A stretch of 64,000 nt of DNA from NCBI GenBank assembly GCA_035048495.1, contig CM068544.1, forward strand, positions 45,037,893-45,101,892, written 5' to 3'. The DNA is from Euptelea pleiosperma (taxonomy: Eukaryota > Streptophyta > Magnoliopsida > Ranunculales > Eupteleaceae). Every line of letters begins with the position of its first letter. Position 1 is the stretch's first letter. Made by a program: the position numbers and the translations under genes. A model generated the notes under the pieces. It ran no database searches, was not told the DNA's origin, and saw nothing but the letters and a program-made list of their open reading frames with translations. This document shows positions 1 to 13,800 of this stretch, piece by piece.

Positions 1-965
1 TTGCTCAAAGCAAAGTTTGCTACACAGAGAATTCGTTAAGTATGATTTAAAATGAATTACCTTAAGCAGAGAATTCATTAAAGAAGGGGTTTCAAAGGTA
101 AAATGAACTGTTCAGATTATTTCTTGCAATCCATTTTTCATGAGGTCTGAGGTAGCTGAACTTTTTGTAAAGTCGAGAAGGAATATCCTCACCCAAAATC
201 AGCCCTTCACTCATCCATGTGTGGATCCACGATGAAGTATTAGTCATTTTGACCCAACCCCAGATGCATGATCCACACAACAAATCTATTATTATTATTT
301 TATTATTTTTATTTTTATTTTGTGGGAAAGCTGGGCTTCGGCAAACCCCGACAGGATACAAACGTTTATTTACAACTACTCACATTGTCTCTACAATCTT
401 TATCGGGTCGCTAGTGAAATTATAAGGAAACAAAAATAGAAGCACATAAATTACATTTTGAAGCAATTAAACCAATGGCTTTGTTGCTTTCTGTCTAATA
501 TCCCAAACTTTTAAGAGAGTTGAGAATGGCAAGTTCTCAAAGCATATGCTTTCCTTCCATGGATCTTATACCTTCTGAAGAATTAGTTCACCTGAATATT
601 TTTTCGATCAGGGAGTTATCTATTAAATCTCCGCTCTTCATTATAATAAAAAGGGTATTTTTGTAATTCAAGTTCTGGTTAAGGCCAAAAGGTTTTTTAA
701 GTAACTGTTAAAAACCTTGGAAAATGGGGTTTTTGCCATTGGTAAACGGTCAAAATTTTAAATTTCTGGCTCAGGGGTTCCCAGCCTTTGGGCTGAATTA
801 TTTCAGGCCAGGCTTCAGGTTGGGCCACAGGCCCGGCCCAAACAATCTCAGTCTGGGCTTTGGGCTTTTTTACTCGCTCTATTGGAGGATCTCAAGAATG
901 CCAGTCCACACCCGCAGGAAACAAGGATTAAGCTCTCTTATCACAACTACATAAATTAAGTTCTG
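1..965. other. Sequence without a supported gene
   Basis: AT-rich DNA with no coding exon that I can support. A minus-strand open frame at 92-361 has no recognisable domain. The stretch near 619-668 resembles the middle of the LTR-like repeats at 2185-2553 and 4469-5111 (shared block 'cttcattataataaaaaggg'), so it is probably a fragment of that repeat. The rest is unassigned. Confidence 0.5.
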
Positions 966-1075
966 GTTAGTATTGATTTGTTTGAGTGTTGGCCGAGATT
1001 TTGATCTGAATGACTTGGTGTTAGTATTGATTTGTATGAGTGTTGGCAGAGATTTTGATCTGAAAGACTTGGTGA
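966..1075. repeat. Two-copy tandem repeat, ~55 bp unit
   Basis: The segment beginning 'ttagtattgatttgt' and ending near 'gacttggtg' occurs twice head to tail with a few substitutions. It lies downstream of the minus-strand gene ending at 1656. No function is apparent. Confidence 0.75.
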
Positions 1076-1655
1076 GAACTTAGTAGTGTGTGAGATGGTG
1101 CAGACATTCGAGCTAGCAAAAGCAGAGCGCAATAGACCCATGTTGGCATCAGTCCATGCTACCCGGTGGTCGGACAACACTTGGGGGAAAAGCACCCATT
1201 CGCAAATGTCGTCAAGTCATCCGAATTGTTGAAGGCATTCCAAGCCCACGCCCTATTCATCAACCCCAATCACTTCCTTTAAACTAGTGTTCCCATAGTC
1301 TTTGAATTATATGTCCTGTATGACTTCAGTTAGCAAGTTTAATGTACAAACAAATTGTGAACATAAGATTTCAGTGGAATAGCAAAGATTAACTAAATTT
1401 ATTTTACATCTCGCATGTACATAAGCTAGGACCCTTTAAGGAAATGCTTTCTCTTGATGGGCCAAGATAACATGTACAATAGGGCTCACTGCATGTGGCC
1501 TTGGCTACCTACCATGAGGTCCATAACTGCCAGAGTAAGGTCGTACAGGGAGTTTTGCCGGAGTTCACAGCGGTCAATTCCCTTTCCAGATCCCTATTTG
1601 GTATAGTCATGTAATGTCACAATTTTTTATATACAATGCACTGAGAGATGAAACT

Positions 1656-1927
1656 TTATGCCCGCTTCACCATAATCACCATAATTGCTGTGATCGTCAA
1701 TGCCATTATGGAGGCTGCTATGGAGGGGCCTTTCCATATGGTGTTTTCAGAGCTGCTTTCCTCTACTGGATTTCTGAATATGTGCTGAAGGAACTCGGAC
1801 AAGTTGCTCACCATTGCCAACACCCTCAGCTTGATCGTTTGCATGAGACTAGTGGACTCATTTATTGAGCTTCCAATCAATTTTCCATCATCAGACCCAT
1901 TTTTTGGACTTCCCTCACTCCCAATTC
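1656..1927 (-). CDS. Exon 4 (terminal) of the tail-anchored protein gene
   Basis: The acceptor is 'cttcag' on the minus strand, and the stop is TAA at 1656-1658. It encodes a Ser/Asn-rich linker, an amphipathic stretch with S-N-L-S-E-F-L-Q-H, and the C-terminal hydrophobic anchor. The first two bases complete an Arg codon begun in exon 3. Confidence 0.85.
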
Positions 1928-4900
1928 CTGAAGTGGACAGGTTCATAATTATTGTTCATTTTTGGGGGACAACAACCGCAATGGAATCAAATTTGGACAT
2001 GGTGCTAAGAAACACAAATACGAATAAGAACTTGTAGGTTGCTTACTTTTGTAGAACTCCATAACCTCCTCGTTTTTCATCACAGCTTCCCAGACATTTT
2101 TATCAGAGGCTAGCGAGGTGACAACATTCTGCATACAAAAACAAAAGCTCGAGATCAGAAATTAATGCAATCTCCAACAAAACATGCAAGATGGTAATGG
2201 AGAATGGGAGCAAAAGCTTCAACTAATTCTATAATGGAGGAGAATCTCTACAATCTCCTCAAGCAAAACATAACCCACAAACTATCTCCTCTCTCCAAAG
2301 AGAGGTATTTATAAGCAAAATCCCTACGCCTTGGACAAATCCTAGCCATAGGATTTGTCCTACAAATTTCAACTCTTCATTATGGTTAAAAATAAATAAA
2401 AAATTTGTTCCCTACACAAGTAAAATACAATGATGATGTCCCTAAAAATAACCAAAAACCCCAGATACGTCTCTTCTTTCCTTGGATGTTTCTGCCTCTC
2501 CGTGTTCAAGCCCGGTCCGATGAATACTATAATGGACCCCTTGGTGCATTACATCGATACTCCCCTTCGTGAAAAGGAAAAAAAAAAAACCATCCTTGAG
2601 CTTTGTCAATAATCCCGCAACAGTTTATCTCTTCGGGAGTGTTATTCTGGCATTTTCTAGTGTTTACCTTGCATAGCCAATGATGGTAAATTTTGTTCCA
2701 TCAAATCCAAATGGACCATGGTAGAGTACACAACTCAAACTCGAAAGGAGTCAGCGTTGGATGCAGTAAAAGGCAAAATCAGCTCCTTCAATTTAGACCT
2801 CGTTGTCACCAAGCATGGAGTTGTTCTCAAGGTGTCATCCGTAATGGTAGCACGAAATCTCAGCCATCACGCCCGACTTCCACCCCCATCGACCAATGAC
2901 CAGGACGCAATGCCACGTTAAGGTTAGAGGGTAGCGCAAAGCATGAAGCAAGTCTACTCAGTACATGATTCGAAGATAAAATTAAACACAAACTGTTTAC
3001 CTTATTGCACCCAAGACTATCACCAAAGAGTTTGCCAGTGTAAATTCAGTACTACTCTCTTCAACACGTCCTTTGGGCAGCACTAGGTATGAATATTCAC
3101 CTACTCCAAATTCCACGTGCTCTAGCGGATTATTGGAGAATGTAAAAATGGTGACACTTTTGTTAAAAAGAACCAAAAAATTTAAACCTCGCCCTTCTTC
3201 ACTCCTAAGAAGTTACTTCTGCAACAATCTCTTCGACTTCATCAAAGATTTGGGCTAAATCATTGCTTTGATAAGCGTCACCATTGTAATAGTCAGAGTA
3301 GGTACAGAGATAGGCAGCATAACAAGGAGAATTTCATCTCCATCAAAGATGAGTAACTTCTTTTTTCATCATATCAGTTAATTTCTTCTTCTAAAAAAGG
3401 CACTGATAACTTCATCAAGTATAGCCTAAATAGTATCTTCTTGGGTTATGTTAGTGTCATAGGGAACCTTCCCATCAGAAATAAATCGGCTAATCTCTTC
3501 TCCAATCAACATCTCACCACAAGCGGTTGTCAAAAATAGGCCATCATAATTCCGTTTGATCACATCCTTGTCAAAGATCGGAGTGTAGTCTACATCTCCA
3601 TCTGGATCTGCATCTCTTCTGAAGGGGCGAAGTACCCAGTCCACAATGCGGATTCTGGTGCGACACTTCTAAAGTCTCTTTTGTTCTTTCTTTCCTTATA
3701 ACTTGCAAGATACTAACATCTGCCACAGGTCATGAGTTCTTCTACCTTAAATTTTATATGCAACAAATAACATTACGTATAAGTATATGATACAATCATA
3801 AGATATTCTATCATATTATCCTCACTATTATATAAAGACAATTGTTGTATTTCACACTATTTAAAGTATATTTCCAAGTCCATGAGTCCTATTTTTCATG
3901 GTTCGCCGAATTTGACACGTCGCACCTGTGTTGGAGACACCCGTACCCATATTAATGCAATATAGGTTCCTGCCATGATACTTTCTTGATTGATTTTGCT
4001 AACTTTGATGGCAAAATAAGGTTGGTCTCAATCTCACGATCGTAATGGTGGGGGATTTTTAATGACAAGAAGACAACATTTTAGGGAGGATTTTTCCAGC
4101 AATGATTGGGGTCTTTTCGCCATTCAATAGGGTGATTGAACAAACTGCAACAGGGGTCTAAACCTGAGGTTTCAAGGCCTCTTCTCGGTGTTCTTTCTAC
4201 ACGTGGGAGTACGCCTCAACCACGAATGTGTTGTCGTCGCTCAGACCTGCAGCAACACAGCTGCCAACAGCGGCGGAAATGTGCACAAATACCAAGCCCA
4301 ACCAGCTGGGATGATTGATGGCAACAATGTTGACGGCGTCCCAAGCCAACAATGGCAGCAATCGTAACCCATAAGATAGGGGATGTCGACCAGAGCCGGC
4401 AACCAACGACAAACCCAGGAATGGACTTGATCTGACACATACAACTAATGAAATCTCCCAACTTGAGATGCAAGATGGTAATAGAGAATGGGAGCAAAAG
4501 CTTCAACCAATTCCCTAATGGCGGAGAAGAATCTTCTCAGCTCAACTCTACACAATCTTGTCGAGCAAAAAATAACTCAAAAAACTACCTCGTTTTTCCC
4601 AAATAAAAGGTATTTACAAGCTATCCCTACCACTTGGACTATCCTCGCCATAGAATCTGTCCTACAAATCTCCACTTTTCATTATAATAAAAAGGGTACT
4701 TTTGTAACACCCTCCTGAAATTTGAAAGTAATTAGTAAGACCCCCTATACTTTCAAACTTTAGGAATACCCCTTGACCTAGTTTAACCGTCATTTGATTC
4801 GTGTTAAAACCTTGCATGCATCATGTGCCTGTTAATGCACCTATGAATGGATCAAATTTTGCATGTACAGCTGTTAAACTAGGCCAAGGGGGTATTCCTA

Positions 4901-7900
4901 AAGTTTGAAAGTATGGAGGGGGATTACTATCTAATTTCGATTTTTAGACTGGTATTGCAAAAATACCCAAAAGGAAAAGACCGAATGTAAAAGACAATAA
5001 TGTCCCTACTAAAACCCCAGACATGTCTCTTCTTTCCTTGGACGTGTCTGCCTCTTCTGGGGCCATGGTCTCTAATAAAGCCTATAATGAAGGGTCCCCT
5101 AGTACATTACACCAAAAATATTGTTGTAGGCAAAGTCTGCAAGCAATAGATCATCATTCACAATGCCTTATCCCAACTATTTCAGGTTGGCATTGTGAAT
5201 CTCTTTCACCGTACAATTCTATTTAGAGCTATATCCTTGATTAAGGCGTGTTGTTAAATCTTTTCTTACCACCTCAATCCATGTCATTTTCGGCCTTGCT
5301 CTCAGTTTTTTATAGACTTCAACCCGCACCAAAGCATTCCTTCTCACTGATGCCATCTTGTCTTCGTTGTATATACCCAAACCATCTCAATCGACTTTCC
5401 TTTACACTATCCCTCTACTGATTTTGTCTTTCATGATCTATTGACGCAGGACGGGATACGATTCCGCGATTTGAGAAATCTTGAAGAGGGGATTACTATT
5501 CACGACACTATTCACGTGACACTATTCACGCAGCACTATTCATAGTGCTATGGTATGATACATTCGGCTTTGTACCGAATTAGCTTGGCTTCACACCAAG
5601 AGAGGATGGCTTCACACCACAAGAGAGATCTCTATTTCTTCATTCATAATTTTTCATTCTTAAAATCAAATGGTATATCACCTTTTATAGACTCCCTACT
5701 TGAACTTTCCTAATTCTAATCTAATTGAAATTAGAAACTCTTAATACAAGTCAACTATTACGATCAAAAATAAAATCCTAATTGGAAATAAAAATCTCAA
5801 TTGAAAATACTAGTTAAATTAAAACAAATCTTCGTGGGGTCCACTAAAAATAGTAAAATCAAAATTTACTATAAATAGTAAATTCGAGATTACTATAAAT
5901 AGTAAAAATGAGATTTACTATAAATAGTACTTTCAGGATTTACTATAAATAGTAAAAATGTGAATTACTATAAATAGTAAATAGGATCCACTTGATTAGG
6001 CATTGATTCGGTGTAGTGCGGACGATCGTAGTAGAATGCTCCTGCATCAAACCCTCGTTGAAAAGAATTCGACCTCGAATTCAAGTTGAGATATTACAAT
6101 AGGCTTTTCCAGCGGAAGAGATATTTGGAATAGCCCTTCAGTTTCTTCTTTTGCATCTTTGACAGGTGTAAATTTTCTGAAACATGGTCTATGTCCTCAA
6201 CTCTGGCCTTCTTTGATAAGAAATCCATGTTTGTTCCATCTGCTTTATTTTCAACTGTCGGTTCTAAAACAGCAGAAATATCTGGTTTCGGATCGGAATC
6301 TTCTGTACTAGTTGGGCCATCTTCAGTTGGAGTGTCTGAACCAGGGGAATCATCATCACTTTCATTCTTCATAACAGTAGGCGGATCAATATGCTTATCC
6401 TCCGTCTTTTCGTCTGATAGAACTACAAGAGCTTCAGGACTGGCTAATTCCTCAGTTTTGGCTTTTTCTTCCTCGCCAATTTTTTCATTTTCCTCGAATG
6501 GAAAAACACTCTCTTGTTCAATGGCTTTTATTTATTTGTTTACTTTCTTCTCGACTTGCTTTAAGACCTCTTTAGGGGTTTTTTTTGCTGTGAAACCTTC
6601 CAATAGCTTGCCGGAAAAAGCCAGTGGTTGTGGTAGTGACTTTCCAAGACGACAATTGCTGATTGGAACTCTGGCGGAGACCTTTGACTCTAGTTTGCTC
6701 TCAATATGATTTATATGGTTGCTTAGTCCGCTTTCAAAACGATTTATCACATCGTTTAGTTTAGCTAACGCGGCTACCAAAGATTGCGAACTAATATGAG
6801 ACATCTTTTCGATTAGGAGTTTCGAACTGGGCTCTGATACCAAATTTGTCGCAGGACGGGATACCATTCCGCGATTTGAGAAATCTTGAAGAGGGGATTA
6901 CTATTCACAGCACTATTCACGCAGCACTATTCACACAGCACTATTCATAGTGCTATGGTATGATACTTTCGGCTTCGCACCGAATTAGCTTGGCTTCACA
7001 CCAAGAGAGGATGGCTTCACACCACAAGAGAGATTTCTCAAAGAGATTTCTATTTCTTCATTCATAATTTTTCATTCTTAAAATCAAAGGGTACATTACC
7101 TTTTATAGACTCCCTACTTGAACTTTCCTAATTCTAATCTAATTGAAATTAGAAACTCTTAATACAAGTCAACTATTGCGATCAATAATAAAATCCTAAT
7201 TAGAAATAAAATCTCAATTGAAAATACTAGTTAAATTAAAACAAATCTTCGTGGGGTCCACTAAAAATAGTAAAATCAAAAATTACTATAAATAGTAAAT
7301 TCGAGATTACTATAAATAGTAAAAACGAGATTTACTATAAATAGTACTTTCAAGATTTACTATAAATAGTAAAAATGTGAATTACTATAAATAGTAAATA
7401 GGATCCACTTGATTAGGCATTGATTCGGTGTAGCGGGGATGATCGTAGTAGAATGCTCCCGCATCAAACCCTCCTTGTTGAAAAGAATTCGACCTTGAAT
7501 TCAAGTTGAGATATTGCAATAGGCTTTTCCAGCGGAAGAGATATTTCGAGTAGCCCTTCAGTTTCTTCTTCTGCATCTTTGACAGGTGTAAATTTTCTGA
7601 AACATGGTCTATGTCCTCAACTCTGGCCTTCTTTGATAAGAAATCCTTGTTTGTTCCATCTGCTTTATTTTCAACTGTCGGTTTTAAAACAACAGAAATA
7701 TCTAGTTTCGGATCGGAATCTTCTGTACTAGTTGGGCCATCTTCAGCTGGAGCGTCTGAACCAGGGGAATCATCATCACTTTCATTCTTCATAACAGCAG
7801 GCGGATCAATATGCTTATCCTCTGTCTTTTCGTCTGATAGAACTACAAGAGCCTCAGGACTGGCTAATTCCTCAGTTTTGGCTTTTTCTTCCTCGTCAAT

Positions 7901-10764
7901 TTTTTCATTTTCCTCGGATGGAAAAACATTTTTTTGTTCAATGGCTTTTATTTATTCGTTTACTTTCTTCTCGACTTGCTTTGAGACCTCTTTAGGGATT
8001 TTTTTTGCTGTGAAACCTTCCAATAGCTTGCCGGAAAAAGCCAGTGGTTGTGGTAGTAACTTTCCAAGACGACAATTGCTGATTGGAACTCTGGCGGAGA
8101 CCTTTGACTCTAGTTTGCTCTCAATATGATTTATATGGTTGCTTAGTCCGCTCTCAAAACAATTTATCACATCGTTTAGTTTAGCAAACGCGGCTACCAA
8201 AGATTATGAACCAATATGAGACATCTTTTCGATCAGGAGTTTCGAACTGGGCTCTGATACCAAATTTGACGCAGGACGGGATACCGTTCCGCGATTTGAG
8301 AAATCTTGAAGAGAGGATTACTATTCACGGCACTATTCACGCAGCACTATTCACGCAGCACTATTCATAGTGCTATGGTATGATACCTTCGGCTTCGCAC
8401 CGAATTAGCTTGGCTTCACACCAAGAGAGGATGGCTTCACACCACAAGAGAGATTTCTCAAAGAGATTTCTATTTCTTCATTCAAAATTTTCCATTCTTA
8501 AAATCAAAGGGTACATCACCTTTTATAGACTCCCTACTTGAACTTTCCTAATTCTAATCTAATTGAAATTAGAAACTCCTAATACAAGTCAACTATTGCG
8601 ATCAATAATAAAATCCTAATTGGAAATAAAATCTCAATTGAAAATAGTAGTTAAATTAAAACAAATCTTCGTGGGGTCCACTAAAAATAGTAAAATCAAA
8701 ATTTACTATAAATAGTAAATTCGAGGTTACTATAAATAGTAAAAACAAGATTTACTATAAATAGTACTTCCAGGATTTACTATAAATAGTAAAAATGTGA
8801 ATTACTATAAATAGTAAATAGGATCCACTTGATTAGGCATTGATTCGGTGTAGCGCGTACAATCATAGTAGAATGCTCCCGCATCATCTGTCCACCTGTC
8901 CAACATCCTTATCCTAACTACAGAATGTCACAACTAATGAAGACTCGAGCAAACTAGTGCACCCGAGAGCCAAACAACAGCATGCGTATTTTTAAGTCTA
9001 TTGCATAAAACCCCAATTCTCTTCTTTTGAGTTTCTTCCCAATATCAAGTTGACATAAATCATTAGGAAAGAAACAATAATGATTTATTTTATAGGTAAA
9101 CAATAATGATTCATCCGAGTAAACTAATACTTTTCACAATTAATACCTACTGCGGAAAAAATCGTGAAGAAAAATTAATGAAGATTTGCTTGAATACAAA
9201 TGAGATCATGCACCAATTCCCTCTTTATTTGTTCTCCCTTTATTTGTATAACTAACGCATAAACACATAATCAAAGATTTCTCAGCAAAGAATTTTTTTG
9301 TTAAACCTCCATTATGATCTCAGATAATAGTTAAGATATGCAGCTCAGATAAGAGAATAAGAATACCCAGGAATAAGGACCACAGCCTCCAATAAAGATT
9401 CAATAATAAAAGGTCAAGTTGGAACCTGAACATCAGGGCTGTTTTGCAGCAATGAAAATGCCTGAAATGCATGTTTGGGGTCCGAAGGAAGGGTCACTGC
9501 ACTATCAGAAGTCACGCAAGCTCCCATATGTCTAGGTAGGATAGAACTTTGAACATTTGCAGAGGAACCATCACCACCAGTAGCAGTATTTGGGGAGAAA
9601 TAAATTCTGAAAAGATAATTGTTGCATAACAGAATCAAGATAAAATTACAGTAAGATATTATGTAATTTTCAGAGTTCTAATGTGCATAACGCATAGAGA
9701 GCATATGACATGATAATATTAAGTTTATATTAGACAATAACAAGAAACAGTCATTAGAAGCTAGCAAAAAAGCATTGAAGGAAGGTACCAGTCGTACAGC
9801 ATCATATAATCAAGTGACACCTGATTCAAGTACATTAGAAGTACATTCCAATTAAAACACCATATATAGGTCTATGTAAATTGACTAAACTTTCATGTTC
9901 AATTATTGAATATTTGCCCAGTTATATATTCTCTAAGTTAAGCATTACTATCAACAATAGCCTATAACATACAAAGACATTCTAAATTGAGCATTACTGT
10001 TACAACAGCAAGTTCGAAGAATTTAAAAAGTTCAGATGGTAAGAGATCCAAAATGTAGAACCCTAGAAATCGAGATCAAGAATGACATTACAACATCAGT
10101 CATAAAGAAAAGAGTTTCTTCTTCTTCCACCAAAGGCCCACCCTTACATCTATGCTCTAGAAGGCTAAAGCTTGAAATATCCATGTGCTTGCATGGAGAG
10201 TTTTGCACACCCATCTCAATGGATCCATGTTTCTACTACAATCAGCACGACCAATTAGATAACAGATCTGGAAGCCTCTATCCTCCTATGAGATGAGCAC
10301 ATTTAGATTATTTAAATTGTCTTTTGGTATTCGTTTCTCACATTAGGCAAACCATTGTTACCAATGTTGTAAAATGAGGCATTTTGCACTTCCTTCTCTT
10401 GTATATTTTACCACATTTGTTTATCATCCTGCAAACTACGTAGTGAAATCAGGATCACAACAATCAATGGAGGGTAACAAGAATGATGTAGTTGTTGATC
10501 TCAAGAATTTCAGTCTGGTTGTGATGGGAATCCTTGGATAAAGTGGCAATGACATGGCATAAACAATGTGGCCGATGACATAGCATATCAGGCAATTATT
10601 GTTGGAATTCAAAATAAAGGAGTTGCGTAGTTATTGTAGTAAGATTAGGTAGTTATTGTAGGAAGTTAAGTAGTTAAATTAGGGCTGTCAATGGATCGGA
10701 TTATATCAGAAATCCGATCCAATCTGGTCCAATAAAATTGGATCAGGATGTAGATATCGGCCGA

Positions 10765-10812
<48 letters not shown>

Positions 10813-13800
10813 TCCTAGGCGTAGGGGAGATCGAAGCAACAGGGAACGCCTAGACGACGACACCCATCCTGGGCTGCAGTAAGTGGATCGAGAGGTTGTT
10901 CTGCCCCTTGTCCCCGAAGATGGGTGATAAGTTCTCATACAATGTTGCTCCAATCTGACCTAGCTGGCAAGCGATCCCAGTATATATATATATATAATCG
11001 GATCAGATCGTCTTCGGAATATATAAATCCTTATTGGATCGGATTTGAACATACCCAATCTGATCCAAATCCGATCCGTTGACAGCCCTAAGTTAAGGTA
11101 GTTGTTGTAATACAAAGGGAGTTGGGAAATTATTGTAGTAAGGTGGTCATTGGTGTAAGGAAGTTACTGCAGCAAGGTAGTTATTGCTGTAAGAAAGTTA
11201 TTATAGTGATCGGAAGGGATTGCTCCTTTATAAATTTGTAGATGCCGGATGGTTTTGGGAATCAATAAAATTATCCAAGTCTTTCCTTAAGGAGGAACAA
11301 CTCCCTCAAAGGAGTTGAACTAGGAGATTGCGATCATTTCAAATCGATTGTGTTTTTTTACGATTTAGAATTGTATAATTTGGTATCACTGCCATGATTC
11401 TACACATGGCGAAAGGGACTAGAATACAAGAGGCTAAGAGAATGGTCAAACTAAAGACAGAACTCAAATTGCTCAAAGAAAATTCAGACCATCATACTCG
11501 ACTCTTTAAGCAACTAGGTCAAATTCTTACTAAGATCCTCCGGAATATCTCAGCCTTGAATGGAAAATGTGATCATCTTTCATAGGGTAATTACACAAAA
11601 CACAAGATAGAAGAAAGGGATAGGAGATCAGACCAACAGACAGTCAATCGAATTCAATGATGGAAGCAAATACACACAAGTTTGAAGAAGAGAAGCAGCC
11701 TATCCACGAGCATTAAGGCTCGAATTTCCGCGATTTGACAGTGAAGATCCAGCCAGTTGAATATATAGAGGGGAATGTTAGGATCGGGTGGTTCAAGTTG
11801 GTGTAGAAGCAACAATTTAGATTTCTATGATTATGAACCCAAACCAAAGAAATCGTAGACAAAACCAACCGAGAGAATGCACACTGATTTTACGTGGAAA
11901 ACCTCCCTAAAGGAGGAAAAAACCATGGTTTTAAAAACGGTCGTTTAAACGGTAACTCCCCAAGCCCGTTTCCATTAAAACCGTTTAAACGTGTTTTGAC
12001 ACTTTTAATTTAACGATCGTTTTTTCGTTTAACAGCCGTTAAATCCGTTTTTTTCCAAAAAAAATTGTATTTTTGCCCCTGGCCGTTTCAATCTGTTTAA
12101 CGGCCGTTTTAACGGTAATTCCCCCAGTCCGTTAAACCGTTAAAACGGCATCCTTTAAACCTTGGAAAAAACCACATGGCCGAAGGTCGATAAAGATATC
12201 CACTAATCAAGAAACATTACAAATCCCCGGAATCAATCCGTTCAAGAGAAATAAAATCTTACAAGAATATCTTGATTACGGAAAAACCGAATCCAACACC
12301 ACCAAATCTGAAATCACCCCGGCGAGCTTTCTTTACACTTGCTTCAACCCGAAAAGTCTTCGGCTTCTCCTTGATCGATCCGAAATCACTTCGGCTAATG
12401 AACCTTGAACACTCCACTTGTTCAAGCTCAATCAAAGATTGTTGTTTTTGCTAGTGTATTTCTTGTGTGTACTAGTGTGTATACAAGTGTGTGAAACCAC
12501 AAAGTACATACGCTATATATATAGATAAGGGAGAGAGGCAAATAAGTGGGGTGTCCAATAGTCCAAAAGAACGTTGCACTGCCCAAAATGAATGAGGTGT
12601 CTAATGGCCCAAAAGGACCGTTGTACCTCCGCACCAAAATGAAGTTCAAAGGTCGATAATTTTGAAAGGGAAAAAGACAAAAACAAAAGAAGTTTGAAAA
12701 AGGACAAAAAGCAATAAATGAAAGGTTTGACTCAGAAAGTACGTAAAATCGGTGTGCATTATCTCGATTTGTTTTCTCTATGATTTCTTTGGTTTGGGTT
12801 CATAATCATAGAAATCTAAATTGTTGATTCTACACCAACTTGAACCACCCGATCCTAACAAAGTGGTATCATAGCTTAATCTGTGTGTAGAAGCAAAAGT
12901 GATGGCTATGGACTCAACCCTTAATGTAGAGAAACTCAATGGTACAAATTGGAGTTTATAGAAACCCAAGATGGAAGATGTTTTCTTCCTTAAAGACTTG
13001 TATGTACTAATTGAGGGAAAAGACAAGAAACTGGAGGGTATGACCTATGCCGAATGGAATAAGTTAGATCAAAAAGCAGTGGCTACAACTAGACAAAGTG
13101 TGGCCGATTCGGTTTACTTTCATATAGCACAAAAAAATACTACGGCATCCTTATAGAAGAAATTACACGAGCTATATGAAAGAAAACAACTATTAACAAA
13201 GCTTCTTTAATTAGAAGATTGGTAAATTTGAAATATAAAGAGGGCTCATCCATTGCCGAACACATTAATAATATGCAAAATATTTTAAATCAACTATCCA
13301 TCATGAAAATGACATTGGAAGAAGAAATGATGGCATTGCTTCTTCTTAGTTCTATGCCAGATAGTGGTTGTTACAGTTAGTAACTCGATGCCGGATGGAG
13401 AACTCACTTTTGCCCAAGTGACTAGTAATCTCCTAAATGAAGTGGCTAAAAGAAAGACCAATTCTATAGATTTGCCTAAACTAGATACACTAGCTATTTA
13501 AGAACGTAATAGATCTCAAAGTCTAAACATGGCAAATCTAGAGAAAGGTCTAAATCAAAAGAAAGAAGATCTTGTCATTATTGTGGTAAAGTTGGGCATC
13601 TAAAGAAACAATGTTGAAAATTAAAGAATGAAAAGAAAAATGAAACAAAAATTGAGAAGGATAAGGGTTCCACTACCGCTTTAGCGGAGAAAGACATTGA
13701 ACTTCTCCTTGTAGAAGGAGCTCAAGATTGCCTAGTAACTTCTTCTGATGAACAAGAATGGATCATTGATTGTGGAGCATCCTATCATGCCACCCCTCAC

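Noticed and set aside
92..361. 89-codon minus-strand frame at the window start
   Set aside because: No domain, no splice context, AT-rich flanks. It might be an exon of a gene outside the window but cannot be supported.
3426..3644. 72-codon minus-strand frame as a Gag fragment
   Set aside because: No zinc knuckle or other Gag feature; its place inside a presumed LTR element is the only hint.
6191..6709. 172-codon open frame on the plus strand, with a twin at 7611-8129
   Set aside because: Antisense shadow of the acidic ORF of the LTR element; Ser/Phe-rich composition is the complement of Asp/Glu/Lys codons, and the primer-binding site fixes the minus orientation.
5442..8886. Regular array suggesting a CRISPR or satellite
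   Set aside because: Repeats are ~610 bp LTRs with primer-binding site and polypurine tract between them; an LTR array, not CRISPR or satellite.
10036..10296. 86-codon plus-strand frame
   Set aside because: Inside intron 1 of the minus-strand gene, no domain, ordinary chance length.
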